From: Atrina japonica | Lineage: Eukaryota > Mollusca > Bivalvia > Pterioida > Pinnidae | Assembly: GCA_030159075.1 (NCBI GenBank) | Contig: BROG01000050.1 | Location: forward strand, 228,501-292,500 | Length of the DNA stretch: 64,000 bases | Direction of reading: 5' to 3' | In this document: piece by piece, positions 57,501-64,000 of the stretch | How the letters are laid out: each line of letters starts with the position of its first letter | Position numbering within the stretch: position 1 is the stretch's first letter | Notes under the pieces: generated by a model | The model's database searches: none | Seen by the model: only the letters and a program-made list of their open reading frames with translations | What the model was told of the DNA's origin: nothing | Program-made: the position numbers and the translations under genes

Positions 57501-59265
57501 AGTTACAATACAATTGTGAAAAAAATTCTGGAAATAAAATGATGAACTTTAGCTTATTGTCAGATTACTCTCTAGTGAGGATTGCACCCGCACAAACTAA
57601 ATAAGAGAAAGACCATCTTTATAAACCACAATGTCTTTACCGTGGAGGCCCAAATGTTTAACAAAGTTTGACAACTGAAAACAGACTGCCAGGAAAACCA
57701 TACACAGACATGAGAAATCTGTCAAAACATTAGTTGATAAGTATAACAGGATTTTGTCTTATTGAAATTGATGTTAATACTCACCTCTGCAACTGACCGC
57801 TACGAATAACAACACTGGACTTCAATGACCGCTCTGCCTCAAAGTCTATGTTAAGTGTACATCTCTGTAATAGAAAATATTAACTAATATGTAGGCCCCT
57901 CCATTTATTTTTATTGGGGCTGCTAAAAAGGACCCATGCATTCCAAAATCAAGAAACAGGAAAACAAAGAATTCAGCTATAGCAAAAAAGCATTAAAAAC
58001 AATCTAGATTGATGTGAACATGACATTTAGTGCAATACTGATAATCTTCAAGCATTTTTGAGCTATGCTCTGGAAATGGTACTGAAAGGTTAAGCAATTG
58101 GACAGGCGGAACCAATTTGTACATCCCTAGCCTGCCATCCCAAAGTTCCGCAGGCGGGGGTGGGAGGGGGATAAAAATCAATATGATTATACCAGAGGTC
58201 AACAGTTATACATCATGTTATTATAGGACAACAGCTAGTAATGTCTCAGAAGAAGAGTTATATTACCGTATTCAATTAATCAGTGATGGGGAGGGATTAA
58301 TCAGTGATGGGGAGGGATTAATCAGTGATGGGGAGGGATTTTCAAAACTTTTTGGGGAATTGGGACTGGGCATTTTGAATTGGGAATTCTATTTCTAGCA
58401 ACATTTTAGTGAAATTGGGAAATCTAAAAATGCACAAAACTCTTTGGAAATAATTGTGAGATTCTGACTGCAAAATCGGAAAAATTGTTTTGCATTGGGA
58501 AAGGAGTCTTTTTCTGCCAGTATGATTTGCTAGAATGACCAAAGTTTGGATATGTAAACCAAATTAATGAAAAATTCTATATGCATGTACAATGTCTGAC
58601 AAATATCACAATCAATTAACATACTTCCTGTCTAGACGTGTAACCAGTAATTACCGACCATATGCTTAAACGTACAACATGCTAAGTCATCAAAAATTTA
58701 TAACACAAATCAACACTCCTTTGTAGCCTACAAAGTAACAACACATGACTTTTTTTACACTGCATTGTTAGGTGTGGTAGAATGTGTGGTGGGGCGGGGT
58801 TGTAATAATCAAGAAGTGAGCGCAGCAATGACGGAGTGTCGTGATAAGATTTCCTACTTGATCTAAGAGGACTTTAAAAGTAATCTCTGGTGTCGTTAAG
58901 ACAGAGACATATATTAAATGGTTAAACTTCTGATAAATTTACAGTTTATATAATACTGCAATATTATTATACCGACAATAAATCTCCAGATTAAATAAGG
59001 TATGCATATTACTTGTGCTTTTGTCATCTTGTTCTTGTCATCTTCAAATTTATCGGATTAATATTTTATGATGTAAAAGTCAAATGCGGATTACTGAAGT
59101 GAAGTGAAACTAGGCGACAAAGAATTTGTCGTCTCAAATATTATTCATAACTCTGTTGTTAAATTCAAAAATGAGTTTGAGTTTCTGCCATTTTTAAAAT
59201 AACCTCCAGCTATAAATCTAGAAAAATTTTATCATCTGTTTGTCTGTTTTTTTTTTGTTTTTTTT

Positions 59266-59296
<31 letters not shown>

Positions 59297-60134
59297 GGGG
59301 GGTTGGGGGGGGGGTTAACAGTTTTAAGCCACAATTAACAATTTTGTGTCAAGTTTTTACAGAGTGGTGGCCAACATTTAACATGTTAGACATGTTCAAT
59401 GCTAAAGGATCATTTAACCCTGTTATCAAGATTGAAGCAAGAAACAGACCATTGTCAGAGATTGATATCAGCAACATGTGGGTCTGGTATAAGGCCCCAT
59501 TCCCAATGCAAAATTTACTATTTTTTCCAACTTTTGAGCAAAACTTCCCAAATATGTTCACTGTATAGCTCACATGTGGTACGCCAACGCAGGAGAATCT
59601 CGCTATTTTAAGAACCACTCAATCAAAACTTTCATGTCTTCAAATGAAAACCATGTTGTCAGTTAAATAAAAGAAGTTGGATGAATAAATTTTTGTGACT
59701 TTATTGTTATGTGCAAAATAAACATAGTTACTTTTCCCCCCAATTTGGACATATTGGGACATAAAATTCCCAAATGAAAGGGCACAGTGTACAATAAAGG
59801 GTCTATTAACCCCTGACTGTCTTTCCGCAAGTAAATTTGCCAACTTCATTGCTTAATCAAATATGGCACAAGCAGGATATAAACCTGCACTGACCAGAGG
59901 TGAGAGACATCTTGAATTTGATAGTCATGCTCTAATCAGTGTATTGATGTACAGTCAATGGTACTTACAATGAGGTAATTACTCCAGGCACTTCGAATCA
60001 ACATGAGCATCGGTGAAAGTAAATTGAGCAAGTAAATATTTAGCACAGTTTTCCGCTTCTCCGTCAAAGCACTCTCAAGTGATAATCCATTAACAGAGCC
60101 ACCAAAGTCGGACATAGACACTATACCAAGATTG
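30413..60134 (-). CDS. Helix-rich protein of unknown family, C-terminal 392 codons (nine exons)
   Basis: Gene-level entry. Coding exons from 5' to 3': 60134-59969, 57864-57785, 39302-39161, 37372-37263, 36368-36279, 34464-34353, 33828-33676, 32170-31989 and 30557-30413, ending in TAG. Every exon has consensus AG/GT borders and all eight junction phases are compatible, which is strong evidence for one reading frame. The product is leucine-rich and looks all-helical (for example LNIYLLNLLSPMLMLIRSAW, LVILLVEILSLMFRE, VALTAVFEIFLMARQAYWGY), with no signal peptide or obvious catalytic motif. It ends in a serine/proline-rich tail SSSTTFPKSPR. An ARM/HEAT-like scaffold would fit (a large meiotic or nuclear HEAT-type protein is one guess), but I see no family-defining motif, so I leave it unnamed. 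Earlier exons lie beyond 64 kb. One intron is 18.5 kb. Confidence 0.85.
30655..30815 (+). mobile_element. SINE with (AAATA)n-type tail
   Basis: CAGTTTACCTGCAGATGG..GGTGGTCTTTTTACTGGTAC..TTTTCTCTAACAATAAAA..AAATTGTTGAGTGGGATGTA and AACACCG, then an AAATA/AATAAATA tail. It is related to family C and shares the GAGTGGGAxGT end with family A. Confidence 0.65.
31040..31765 (-). mobile_element. SINE family B interrupted by a MITE
   Basis: Right flank 31701-31765 read on minus is a tRNA-like head (TGGTCAAGTGGTAGAATGTT, box B-like GGTCCTGGGTTTAATTCC). Left part 31040-31299 is the body (TCATACCAAAGACTTT..AATTCTTAGCGCAG). The continuous form is seen at 40640-40910, where TGGTATGACAAGG is unbroken. Confidence 0.7.
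31300..31700. mobile_element. 401-bp MITE nested in a SINE
   Basis: CCAGGGCCCGAAATTTACTC-AGTACTC and GAGTATTGAGTAAATTTG..GGGCCCTGG are inverted ends. It splits SINE family B sequence at TATGAC|AAGG. Confidence 0.75.
31989..32170 (-). CDS. Penultimate coding exon of the minus-strand gene
   Basis: Acceptor TTTCTTACAG, donor AA|GTAAGT. Phase 0 in, 2 out: EVFVEKVISQMMKFIGPTRT.., ALYTQFSVLETFLQYSP, IRNNYLEEF, 60 complete codons. Confidence 0.9.
32818..33480. repeat. About 175-bp tandem repeat, 2.5-3.5 units
   Basis: GTTGAGTAATGACCCTAGAC..GTGAAGTTTCAT..GTAGCTGCAGTACATTGCC..AATGGACTGAAACAAAAAGC..TTGGGTCAAAATTAGGCCAC recurs at spacings of 175 and 177 bp (anchors at about 32943, 33118 and 33295). 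It is intronic in the minus-strand gene. Confidence 0.85.
33518..33656. mobile_element. M3-family MITE, diverged copy
   Basis: CTACTCAAATCTGAGAATAT..GGCCTGCTCAGCCAATCAGA..TCTTTAGACC..AATTCTTCAGTTTTATGGTC. It lies 20 bp from the exon ending at 33676. Confidence 0.75.
33676..33828 (-). CDS. Coding exon of the minus-strand gene (51 codons, phase 0-0)
   Basis: Acceptor GTTTTGCAG, donor ACA|GTAAGT. IQKQVTEFTKVALTAVFEIF, LMARQAYWGYTEGSFFNISW, VVKVLEEMRTT. Strongly helical and leucine/valine rich. Confidence 0.9.
33940..34110. mobile_element. M2-like diverged MITE
   Basis: TACAGTGAAATGGTCTTCAA..AAGACAGGTGGTCTCTC..AAGACAGATTTCACAGA. Ends and the GTGGTCTTT theme recall the M2 family, but it is much degraded. 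Confidence 0.4.
34353..34464 (-). CDS. Coding exon of the minus-strand gene (112 nt)
   Basis: Acceptor TGTTTGCAG, donor GAG|GTACCT. The first base completes Arg, then GKHVFDLLRVLICSPEVPEK and YAAAPRSTQNMQATDEE. The second half is polar and probably a linker between helices. Confidence 0.88.
34655..34983. mobile_element. M5-family MITE, longer diverged copy
   Basis: GGTTATTTTTGCCTG..TTACTTTTGCCC..CCTGTTTTAAATTTGC..GGGGTGAAAATTTCCCTGTA-TACAG, inverted ends as in 27903-28130. Confidence 0.6.
35375..35572 (-). mobile_element. SINE family A, head-truncated copy
   Basis: TATTGTTGTTTAACATCCCAG..ATGGAGACGTCACCAAATGC..GGGTTCTTTAATGTGCCAAC..CATCCGAAGGACAG, then it runs directly into the M5 element. 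Confidence 0.8.
35574..36094. mobile_element. M5-family MITE interrupted by a SINE
   Basis: Left part 35574-35681 (CTAATTTTCGTCCCTGGTTA..CACCCCATCTTAATTTTACC) and right part 35971-36094 (TTATTTAGCTTGAAATTTTT..GGGACGAAAATTTTCAGGTA-TACAG) are contiguous in the 27903 copy. Confidence 0.75.
35682..35970 (-). mobile_element. SINE family A, full-length, 10-bp target-site duplication
   Basis: GGCATGTATG at 35672-35681 and 35971-35980. Minus-strand head AGAGCCGGCCTGGCTTAGTC.. with box B GTGAGTTTGAGTCC and end GAGTTGGACGTTAAACAAC, AATAAACAAACAAAC tail. Confidence 0.92.
36279..36368 (-). CDS. Coding exon of the minus-strand gene (90 nt)
   Basis: Acceptor TTTTTTGCAG, donor CG|GTATGT. LVILLVEILSLMFRESEIIP and ARIQTLKAD, with split Glu and Arg codons at the two ends. 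It forms one long amphipathic helix. Confidence 0.9.
36519..36608 (+). mobile_element. 90-bp TTAA-flanked MITE (M6 family)
   Basis: TTAATGCATTCACCCCTAAA..ACATTTGGACTGGTCTG..AAAGTCCATTATTATCAGGG..GATCGGTTAA. Confidence 0.8.
36690..36897 (-). mobile_element. SINE family A, rearranged copy carrying an M5 scrap
   Basis: TTATTGTTGTTTAACGTCCC..CATCCGAAGGACAG then AAAATAAAGATATACTAATT..TTGCCCCTGG (as at 35566-35600), then back into the SINE head GATCGTGCTACCGACTGAGC. Confidence 0.75.
37263..37372 (-). CDS. Coding exon of the minus-strand gene (110 nt)
   Basis: Acceptor TTTAATTACAG, donor GA|GTAAGT. NADMFIFLMGQLQRYLPKSP and VNINTEHGRIQRADEL, then a split Glu. Confidence 0.9.
37516..38045. repeat. 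64-bp tandem repeat, seven units in two blocks
   Basis: Unit AACTCTGGTAAATACTGCCA-AATGTTGGCCATAATCAAAC-TCATCTGAAGATTTAAAGTC-CCAT. Four to five units at 37516-37800 and two at 37925-38045. It is intronic, and the minus-strand open frame across it is an artefact. Confidence 0.9.
38060..38934. other. Intron sequence, nothing recognised
   Basis: Adenine-rich with repeated ATCAAAGAAATxATxxxGAAA motifs at about 38110-38350, possibly an eroded tandem array. No splice-bounded frame. Confidence 0.35.
38935..39048. repeat. Two-unit tandem duplication of about 60 bp
   Basis: GTTAACAAGGTGTTAATAAT-ATCAA..TACTGCAACTG occurs twice in succession. Confidence 0.8.
39161..39302 (-). CDS. Coding exon of the minus-strand gene (142 nt)
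   Basis: Acceptor TTTGTTATAG, donor AAG|GTAATA. The first base completes Arg, then EKMESLFNQLKRDLLSPENT, MEETFNLLIELKMATEKNFA and LKKFFWK. Preceded by the 18.5-kb intron. Confidence 0.9.
39303..40639. other. Large intron, 3' part: nothing recognised
   Basis: AT-rich; a diverged M2-like scrap at about 39610-39690 (GTGGTCTGTTAAGACAGGTG). No exon-like frame on either strand. Confidence 0.4.
40640..40910 (-). mobile_element. SINE family B, uninterrupted copy
   Basis: TATTGTTTTACATCCTAC..CAGAGATTTCACCTGATGAA..CTCTGAAAGACCTGTCACTT..TCTTTGGTATGACAAGG..GAGTTGAATGCTCTATCGC, paralleling 31040-31765 without the MITE. Confidence 0.65.
41348..41437 (-). mobile_element. 90-bp TTAA-flanked MITE (M6 family)
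   Basis: Inverted orientation: TTTACTCATCAGCCCCC..AATGGACTCTTCTGTGAA..ACTAGTCCAAATGCATCTTT..CATGGGTTAA. Confidence 0.75.
42263..42510. repeat. About 31-bp minisatellite, block 1
   Basis: ATCTGACAGAGATCATCATC-TGAAAAA-type units, seven to eight copies. The same unit recurs at 43752-44155. Confidence 0.85.
43205..43750. repeat. 86-bp tandem repeat, about five units
   Basis: Anchor CAACTGTTCCACAGGCAGAC at about 43425, 43511, 43597 and 43679 (86, 86 and 82 bp spacing), built of GAAAGACAGAGACAGA sub-repeats. The 126-282-codon leucine/serine frames on the minus strand are its translation. Confidence 0.9.
43752..44155. repeat. About 31-bp minisatellite, block 2
   Basis: ATCACCATCATCTGAACAAA-TCTGACAGAG units, about 13 copies; same family as 42263-42510. 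The DDGDLCQIF frames are artefacts. Confidence 0.9.
44577..44668 (+). mobile_element. 92-bp TTAA-flanked MITE (M6 family)
   Basis: TTAACCCATTTACTCCTAAA..GAAGAGTCCATTGTTTTTTC..GGGATTAATGAGTTAA. Intact TTAA on both sides. Confidence 0.85.
45065..45605. repeat. 37-bp minisatellite with three-unit higher-order repeat
   Basis: Unit GTGCGAGGTGATGAACCCAC-TCTCAGCACTAACTAAA. Variants with CAATCTCAACATT and CAGCCC alternate so that blocks of three units (about 111 bp) repeat almost identically between 45105 and 45400. Confidence 0.9.
46176..46640. mobile_element. Possible MITE, about 465 bp
   Basis: TGTTGTCAAATCGGTTGAAA..ATTGATTAATCAG and ..CAAATCGATTGTCTAAAATC..CTGATTGATCATTGTGACAA are roughly inverted, rich in ATCGATT motifs. 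The ends are imperfect. Confidence 0.4.
46641..48955. other. Large intron, middle: nothing recognised
   Basis: AT-rich with short TA tracts near 47140-47290 and a poly-T near 48455-48476. No exon-like frame. Confidence 0.4.
48957..49107. mobile_element. 151-bp MITE, TIR CTGGGGCCTGTTTTA
   Basis: CTGGGGCCTGTTTTACAAAT-GGTC and GACC-TTTCATAAAACAGGCCCC are inverted; centre ATGGGACAGACCAATCAGTG. Confidence 0.85.
49252..49508 (-). mobile_element. SINE family A, 12-bp target-site duplication
   Basis: GTAAATACATGT at 49240-49251 and 49509-49520. Full body plus a shortened tRNA-like head (GAGCCGGCCTGGCTCAGTCG). Confidence 0.92.
49844..50138. mobile_element. 295-bp MITE, TIR AGGCCTTTTTCT
   Basis: TAGGCCTTTTTCTGTC and CTAAAGAAAAAGGCCTG are inverted ends; no coding frame. 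Confidence 0.65.
50289..50392 (+). mobile_element. TTAA-flanked MITE (M6 family), 104 bp
   Basis: TTAACACATTCACCCCCCAC..GTCACATTTGGGCAGGTCTA..GAAGAGTCCATTGTTCTTC..GTTGAAGGGTTAA. Longer than its relatives by a C-rich insertion near the left end. Confidence 0.85.
50939..51152. mobile_element. MITE with CCAGTAGCCGGCTA-type TIRs, copy 2
   Basis: ACTGGTCAGGGACCAGTAGC-CGGCTA and CCAGCTACTGGTCCCTGGCC-AGT are inverted ends of about 25 bp. Confidence 0.85.
51183..51345 (+). mobile_element. SINE family A head with internal duplication
   Basis: GCCGGCATGGCTCAGTTGGT-AGCGCGC (box A) and GTGAGTTCGAGTCCAGCC (box B) give the best-preserved tRNA-like head here. After GGTCCCGTGTCGC the copy restarts at AGCCAGCGGCAAGTTGG, so a 36-bp piece (51246-51281) is repeated at 51309-51344; the 3' half is absent. 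Not a functional tRNA gene: no proper acceptor-stem pairing. Confidence 0.85.
51346..53125. other. Large intron: nothing recognised
   Basis: AT-rich, rich in TACATGTA. Repeated TTTAGCCAAT motifs at 52995-53050 and 53595-53640 hint at an eroded dispersed element around the MITE at 53126. Confidence 0.35.
53126..53308. mobile_element. M2-like MITE
   Basis: CACAGTAATACCTGTTATAG and TATACAGGTTTCACTGTA are inverted ends; interior CATAAAGGTC motifs. Confidence 0.7.
53309..55639. other. Large intron: nothing recognised
   Basis: No splice-bounded coding frame, tandem array or clear TIR pair. Confidence 0.35.
55640..56048 (+). mobile_element. M4-family MITE, about 409 bp
   Basis: TTAAAGGGGCATTAGCTATG at the left and GTAAACACAGCTAATGCCTC-TTTA at the right are inverted; long interior match to 6325-6680. 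Confidence 0.8.
56740..56915. mobile_element. M2-like diverged MITE
   Basis: TCTATAAAGGCCACTCAAGG..ATAGACAGGTGCCCTTTAGA..CCCTTTATATAGAGGTGCCC recalls the M2 family theme, but the ends are eroded. Confidence 0.4.
57340..57445. mobile_element. M3-family MITE, internally deleted
   Basis: CATAAAATTTGAGAATTTAC-TCAACCAATCAGATTTTAGG..AGTAATTCTTAAAATTTAAG-GTGTCAGG. Confidence 0.65.
57785..57864 (-). CDS. Coding exon of the minus-strand gene (80 nt)
   Basis: Acceptor TCTATTACAG, donor AG|GTGAGT. RCTLNIDFEAERSLKSSVVI and RSGQLQ, then a split Arg completed by the exon at 39302 across an 18.5-kb intron. Phase agreement supports this join, though an unseen exon in between is possible. Confidence 0.85.
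58278..58341. repeat. 21-bp tandem repeat, three identical units
   Basis: AATCAGTGATGGGGAGGGATT three times without change, indicating recent expansion. Confidence 0.9.
59248..59315. repeat. Poly-T/poly-G tract
   Basis: About 25 T-rich bases are followed by about 35 G with a TT break. Strong G-quadruplex potential on the plus strand; length is likely unreliable in the assembly. Confidence 0.85.
59969..60134 (-). CDS. Most upstream visible exon of the minus-strand gene (166 nt)
   Basis: Acceptor TGTGTCAACAG, donor ATT|GTAAGT. After one base, NLGIVSMSDFGGSVNGLSLE, SALTEKRKTVLNIYLLNLLS and PMLMLIRSAWSNYLI. It begins in mid-codon, so more coding exons lie to the right. Confidence 0.88.
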
Positions 60135-60599
60135 CTGTTGACACAGAAAAAAAAAGAGAAAACAAATGTTGATAATTAATAAATGATTTAAATGACATCG
60201 TACAAAACATGTATGCTAAAATATTTGTTGCAAAATGACAATATCGGATAATACATGTAACTGTAAAATTACATTGTACAGCGGAGTTTTCGAAATTCAC
60301 TGGTCTTGCCAGAAAAACCGGCAAATTTTACAAATACAAAAGTCAGGTGAAATTTATCTGATACCTGATCCAAATGACCAGTAATTTTCCATTTCATTTC
60401 AATTGTGTATACATATAACAGACCAGTAAAAAAAATTTCTCTGACCAGTGAAATTCCTTTATTCACAATGGTCCGGTTGACCAGTAATTTTTTTTAATTT
60501 TCAAAATGTCTGGTACAGTAATGTCGTCAAACATGTAACATCATTCTAGATGTACATGTAAATGCAAAAGGTAAATAATACGACACTTAACTACTGAAT

Positions 60600-60808
60600 T
60601 ACAGTGAAACCTGTATATATAACGACCACCTTAGTGACACAAAAAAACACCTGCCTGTATCGGAAGGTGGTCTTAACATGTACAACATGTACATGTATAT
60701 ATAGAGGTTGATTTGTACACAAATGGTACTATTGGGGACAGCAAAAAATGGTCTTTGTGAACAGGTGGTCTTTATACACAGGTGGTGACTAAAGCAGGTT
60801 TTACTGTC
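60600..60808 (+). mobile_element. M2-family MITE
   Basis: TACAGTGAAACCTGTATATA..TAGAGGTTGATTTGTACAC..TGGTCTTTGTGAACAGGTGG..GCAGGTTTTACTGT. The ends are the best-preserved of the family. Confidence 0.88.
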
Positions 60809-61207
60809 CATGTATAATGTCATTTGATTACAATGCTGTTTCATTTTATGATGTGTTTTAATGATAATGTTTTCTTCATGTACATGATCAATCGATTTCA
60901 TGATTTATACAAGAATACAGAAGTTGGGTAAAAAACAAAAAAATCCGTGGCAATTCCTAACCTAAATCTAAAATTTGCTACTCTATTATTGTGTTTGACA
61001 AATCTTGAATTGTTATTGAAACTGCAAAATCATATTAAAACAAAAATAAATTTAAAAAAAAAAACATTTAACATGTTCATGTACTTTATGACAGAGCAGA
61101 AATCAGAATAAAAGTTTGGATGAGGTAACAGAGTTCACTGACTCAGAGGAAGTTATTATTCGTTCAACCCCTCAGACCTACATTGTCTAACAGACTGGGC
61201 TGGTCTG

Positions 61208-61495
61208 TTGTTGTTTCATTGTTGTTTAACATCCCACTCAAGAATTTTTCGCTCATATGGAGACATCACCAAATACCGGTGAAGGGCTTCCAATTTTGGT
61301 CAATACATGTATGTACATGCATGCTCGAAACTTATTCTCATTGAGCTGTGAGGGTTTTTAAATGTCCCGACACCTACTGTGACCTCATTTTTTATTGTCT
61401 CATCCGAAGGAAAGGAAATGCCAACCGCCTCCTCTGAGGCTCGAACCCACCACCCTCCAGTTGTGAATCAAGCACTCTACCACGGAGCCATGACA
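61208..61495 (-). mobile_element. SINE with family A body and a different tRNA-like head
   Basis: TTTCATTGTTGTTTAACATC..ATGGAGACATCACCAAATAC..CATCCGAAGGAAAGG. The head on minus reads ATGGCTCCGTGGTAGAGTGC..GGGTGGTGGGTTCGAGCC, unlike the usual GCCGGCxTGGCTCAGT head. Confidence 0.75.
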
Positions 61496-61889
61496 ACATA
61501 TAGTTGACATGCACCATAAAGATACATGGGGATAAAAGGACAGGTGGGTGGGTAGTAAAAGGAAATTAAAGGGGATAAACCATGCACTGAGATGATGCAA
61601 CACAATTACACAGAACATTTTTTTGTGTTGTGTGTGCAATCAGCAAGCTAACCTTTTTTTTCATATTTTGAATAGTGTTTTATTTACGTTACACTTGCCA
61701 CGCTCAACGATTTTCTAGTTATACAATGTACGGTGGTGGCTAGTTTTCATGGTGGTGGAGGGATTCCAGATACAATGTACCCAGGAAGAGACCACTGACC
61801 TGTCTCAAGTAAACTGGCATGCTAACCAATTAGAGAGTGATATGACAATTATAAATAAATCGATTAATACTCAATGGCATGGAAAAGTA

Positions 61890-63480
61890 AATAGTACGTG
61901 TATGATATGTTAATAGCACAATGTATGTGTACAATATTTTAATAGTACAATGTGTGTGTATGATATGTTAGTAGTACAATGTGTGTGTAAGATATGTTAG
62001 TAGTACAATGTGTGTGAATGATATGTTAGTAGTACAATGTATGTGTAAGATATGTTAGTAGTACAATGTGTGTAAGATATGTTAGTAGTACAATGTATGT
62101 GTAAGATATGTTAGTAGTACAATGTATGTGTAAGATATGTTAGTAGTACAATGTGTGTAAGATATGTGTGTGTGTGTAAGATATGTTAGTAGTACAATGT
62201 ATGTGTAAGATATGTTAGTAGTACAATGTATGTGTAAGATATGTTAGTAGTACAATGTGTTTAAGATATGTTAGTAGTACAATGTATGTGTAAGATATGT
62301 TAGTAGTACAATGTATGTGTAAGATATGTTAGTAGTACAATGTATGTGTAAGATATGTTAGTAGTACAATGTATGTGTAAGATATGTTAGTAGTACAATG
62401 TGTGTAAGATATGTTAGTAGTACAATGTGTGTAAGATATGTTAGTAGTACAATGTACATGTATGTGTAAGATATGTTAGTAGTACAATGTGTGTAAGATA
62501 TGTTAGTAATACAATGTGTGTAAGATATGTTAGTAGTACAATGTGTGTAAGATATGTTAGTAGTACAATGTACATTGTATGTGTATGATATGTAAATAGT
62601 GCACTGTGTGTACGATATGTTAACATGTACAATGTGTGTGCACGATTTTAATAGTATAATGTGTACATGTAAGTACAATATGTAAATAGTACAAGATACA
62701 GGTATGTTATGTTAATAGTACAAATTATACTACAATGTGTGTATACGATACGTAAATAGTACAATGTACATGTATATGTTAATAGTACAATGTACATGTG
62801 CAATATGTTACTAGTAGAATGTACTTGAACGAGATATTAATAGTACAATGTACATGTGCAATATGTTAACAGTACAATATATGAGATGTTAACAGTACAA
62901 TGTATGTGTACAAGATGTTAACAGTACAATGTACTTGTATGATATGTTGACAGTACAATGTATGTGTATGATATGCTAACAGTACAATGAATATGTACAA
63001 TATGTTTGTAGTACAATGTATGTGTACGATATGTTAGTAGTACAATGTTTGTGCAAAATATGTTAAAGGTACAACGTCTGTGTACCAGATGTTAACAGTA
63101 TAATGTACGTGTATGATACATGTATGTTAACAGTACAATATATGTGTATATATATGTTAGTAGTACAATGTATGTGTACATGTATATGTTAATAGTATAA
63201 TGTATGAGTACGATATGTTAGTAGTACAATGTATGTTTATGATGTTATTAGTACAATGTACAATGTATGTGTATGATATGTTAGTAGTACAATGTATGTG
63301 TACGATATCTTAAAGGTTCAATGTCTGTGTACCAGATGTTAACAGTACAATGTACGTGTATGATACATGTACATGTATGTTAACAGTACAATGTATGTAT
63401 ATATATATATTTTATTAGTACAATGTATGTGTACAATATGTTAGTAGTACAATGATGTGTACGATATGTTAAAAGTACAC
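61890..63480. repeat. 27/29-bp minisatellite, about 1.6 kb
   Basis: Unit GTATGTGTAAGATATGTTAG-TAGTACAAT (29 bp) mixed with a 27-bp form. Homogeneous in the centre (about 61960-62560) and increasingly degenerate to the right (63000-63480). The YLTHIVLLT frames on minus are its translation. Confidence 0.92.
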
Positions 63481-64000
63481 ATACTTCCCCATACAAAATA
63501 ATAATTAGTCATACTTAAACTAAGAATAAACAAGTAAATTTATGTATTAACAGATCATTTTCATTATTGAAATATTTAAATTAAGTTAAACACAATCAAA
63601 TGAAATATTTCAATTCGTCTCTAATATACATCTGGCATGTATACATGTACCTAAAAAGCAAGTCAAGACTTGAGACACTTAAAACCTCTAAGTGTATTCG
63701 TTCGTATATCTTAGCTAATTATGACATGCTTAAAATAACATGAATAATGGGCTTAAATATGGATCAAAAGAAAAAAAGAAAATGTTTTCACAATTACATG
63801 TTCACACTTCACATTCTGTTGTGGACAATAGACAAAATTATAAATGAACACTGCATGGGCACTATAAATTTATTAAACGCCAAACCAACAATGAACATTT
63901 CAAACTATGTCAAACAGAGTGACCATAGTCATTATTTTTTGCATATATATTGTTCATACATGTATAAATATAGGCCATACATTTAAAAAAAAAAATTCCC
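63481..64000. other. Window end: nothing recognised
   Basis: AT-rich; the minus-strand gene is expected to continue to the right, but no exon is visible in this stretch. Confidence 0.4.

Overview
This is a eukaryotic, AT-rich, intron-rich window, most probably from a marine mollusc (bivalve or gastropod). Three things point that way: small GT-AG exons scattered in kilobase introns; an 89-codon ortholog of the ciliary/spermiogenesis protein MEIG1; and a dense load of tRNA-headed SINEs ending in a GAGTGGGACGTTAAAC-type body, TA- and TTAA-targeted MITEs, minisatellites and TACATGTA-rich intergenic DNA. Most long open frames are microsatellite, minisatellite or SINE artefacts. No prokaryotic operon, CRISPR array or rRNA is visible, and the only tRNA-like sequences are SINE heads.

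Layout. (1) 1-6.1 kb: the 3' part of a plus-strand gene made of tiny, nearly all phase-1 exons encoding repeated NPF motifs, acidic DSE(D/N) linkers and a basic-proline tail, resembling the EH-domain ligand EHBP1. Its start lies left of the window and its end is uncertain (in-frame TAA at 5958, poly(A) signal at 6090). (2) 6.1-16.7 kb: gene-poor, filled with MITEs, a nested transposon complex at 10.66-11.31 kb, a decayed non-LTR reverse transcriptase at 11.5-11.9 kb and a microsatellite-embedded element at 13.3 kb. (3) 16.9-19.5 kb: MEIG1 on the plus strand, two coding exons. (4) 19.5-30 kb: repeats, including a 47-bp minisatellite and a three-layer nested insertion at 23.06-23.93 kb. (5) 30.4-60.1 kb: the last nine coding exons (392 codons, all phases compatible) of a minus-strand gene for a helix-rich protein of unknown family, with an 18.5-kb intron at 39.3-57.8 kb. 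Its 5' part lies right of the window. (6) 61.9-63.5 kb: a 27/29-bp minisatellite.

The three genes are not an operon. The NPF-protein gene and MEIG1 are in tandem, and MEIG1 is tail-to-tail with the minus-strand gene. The NPF protein should act in endocytic recycling and MEIG1 in sperm/ciliary assembly. I see no functional link between them. The most unusual biology is the NPF micro-exon cassette array and the legible nested-transposon stratigraphy.
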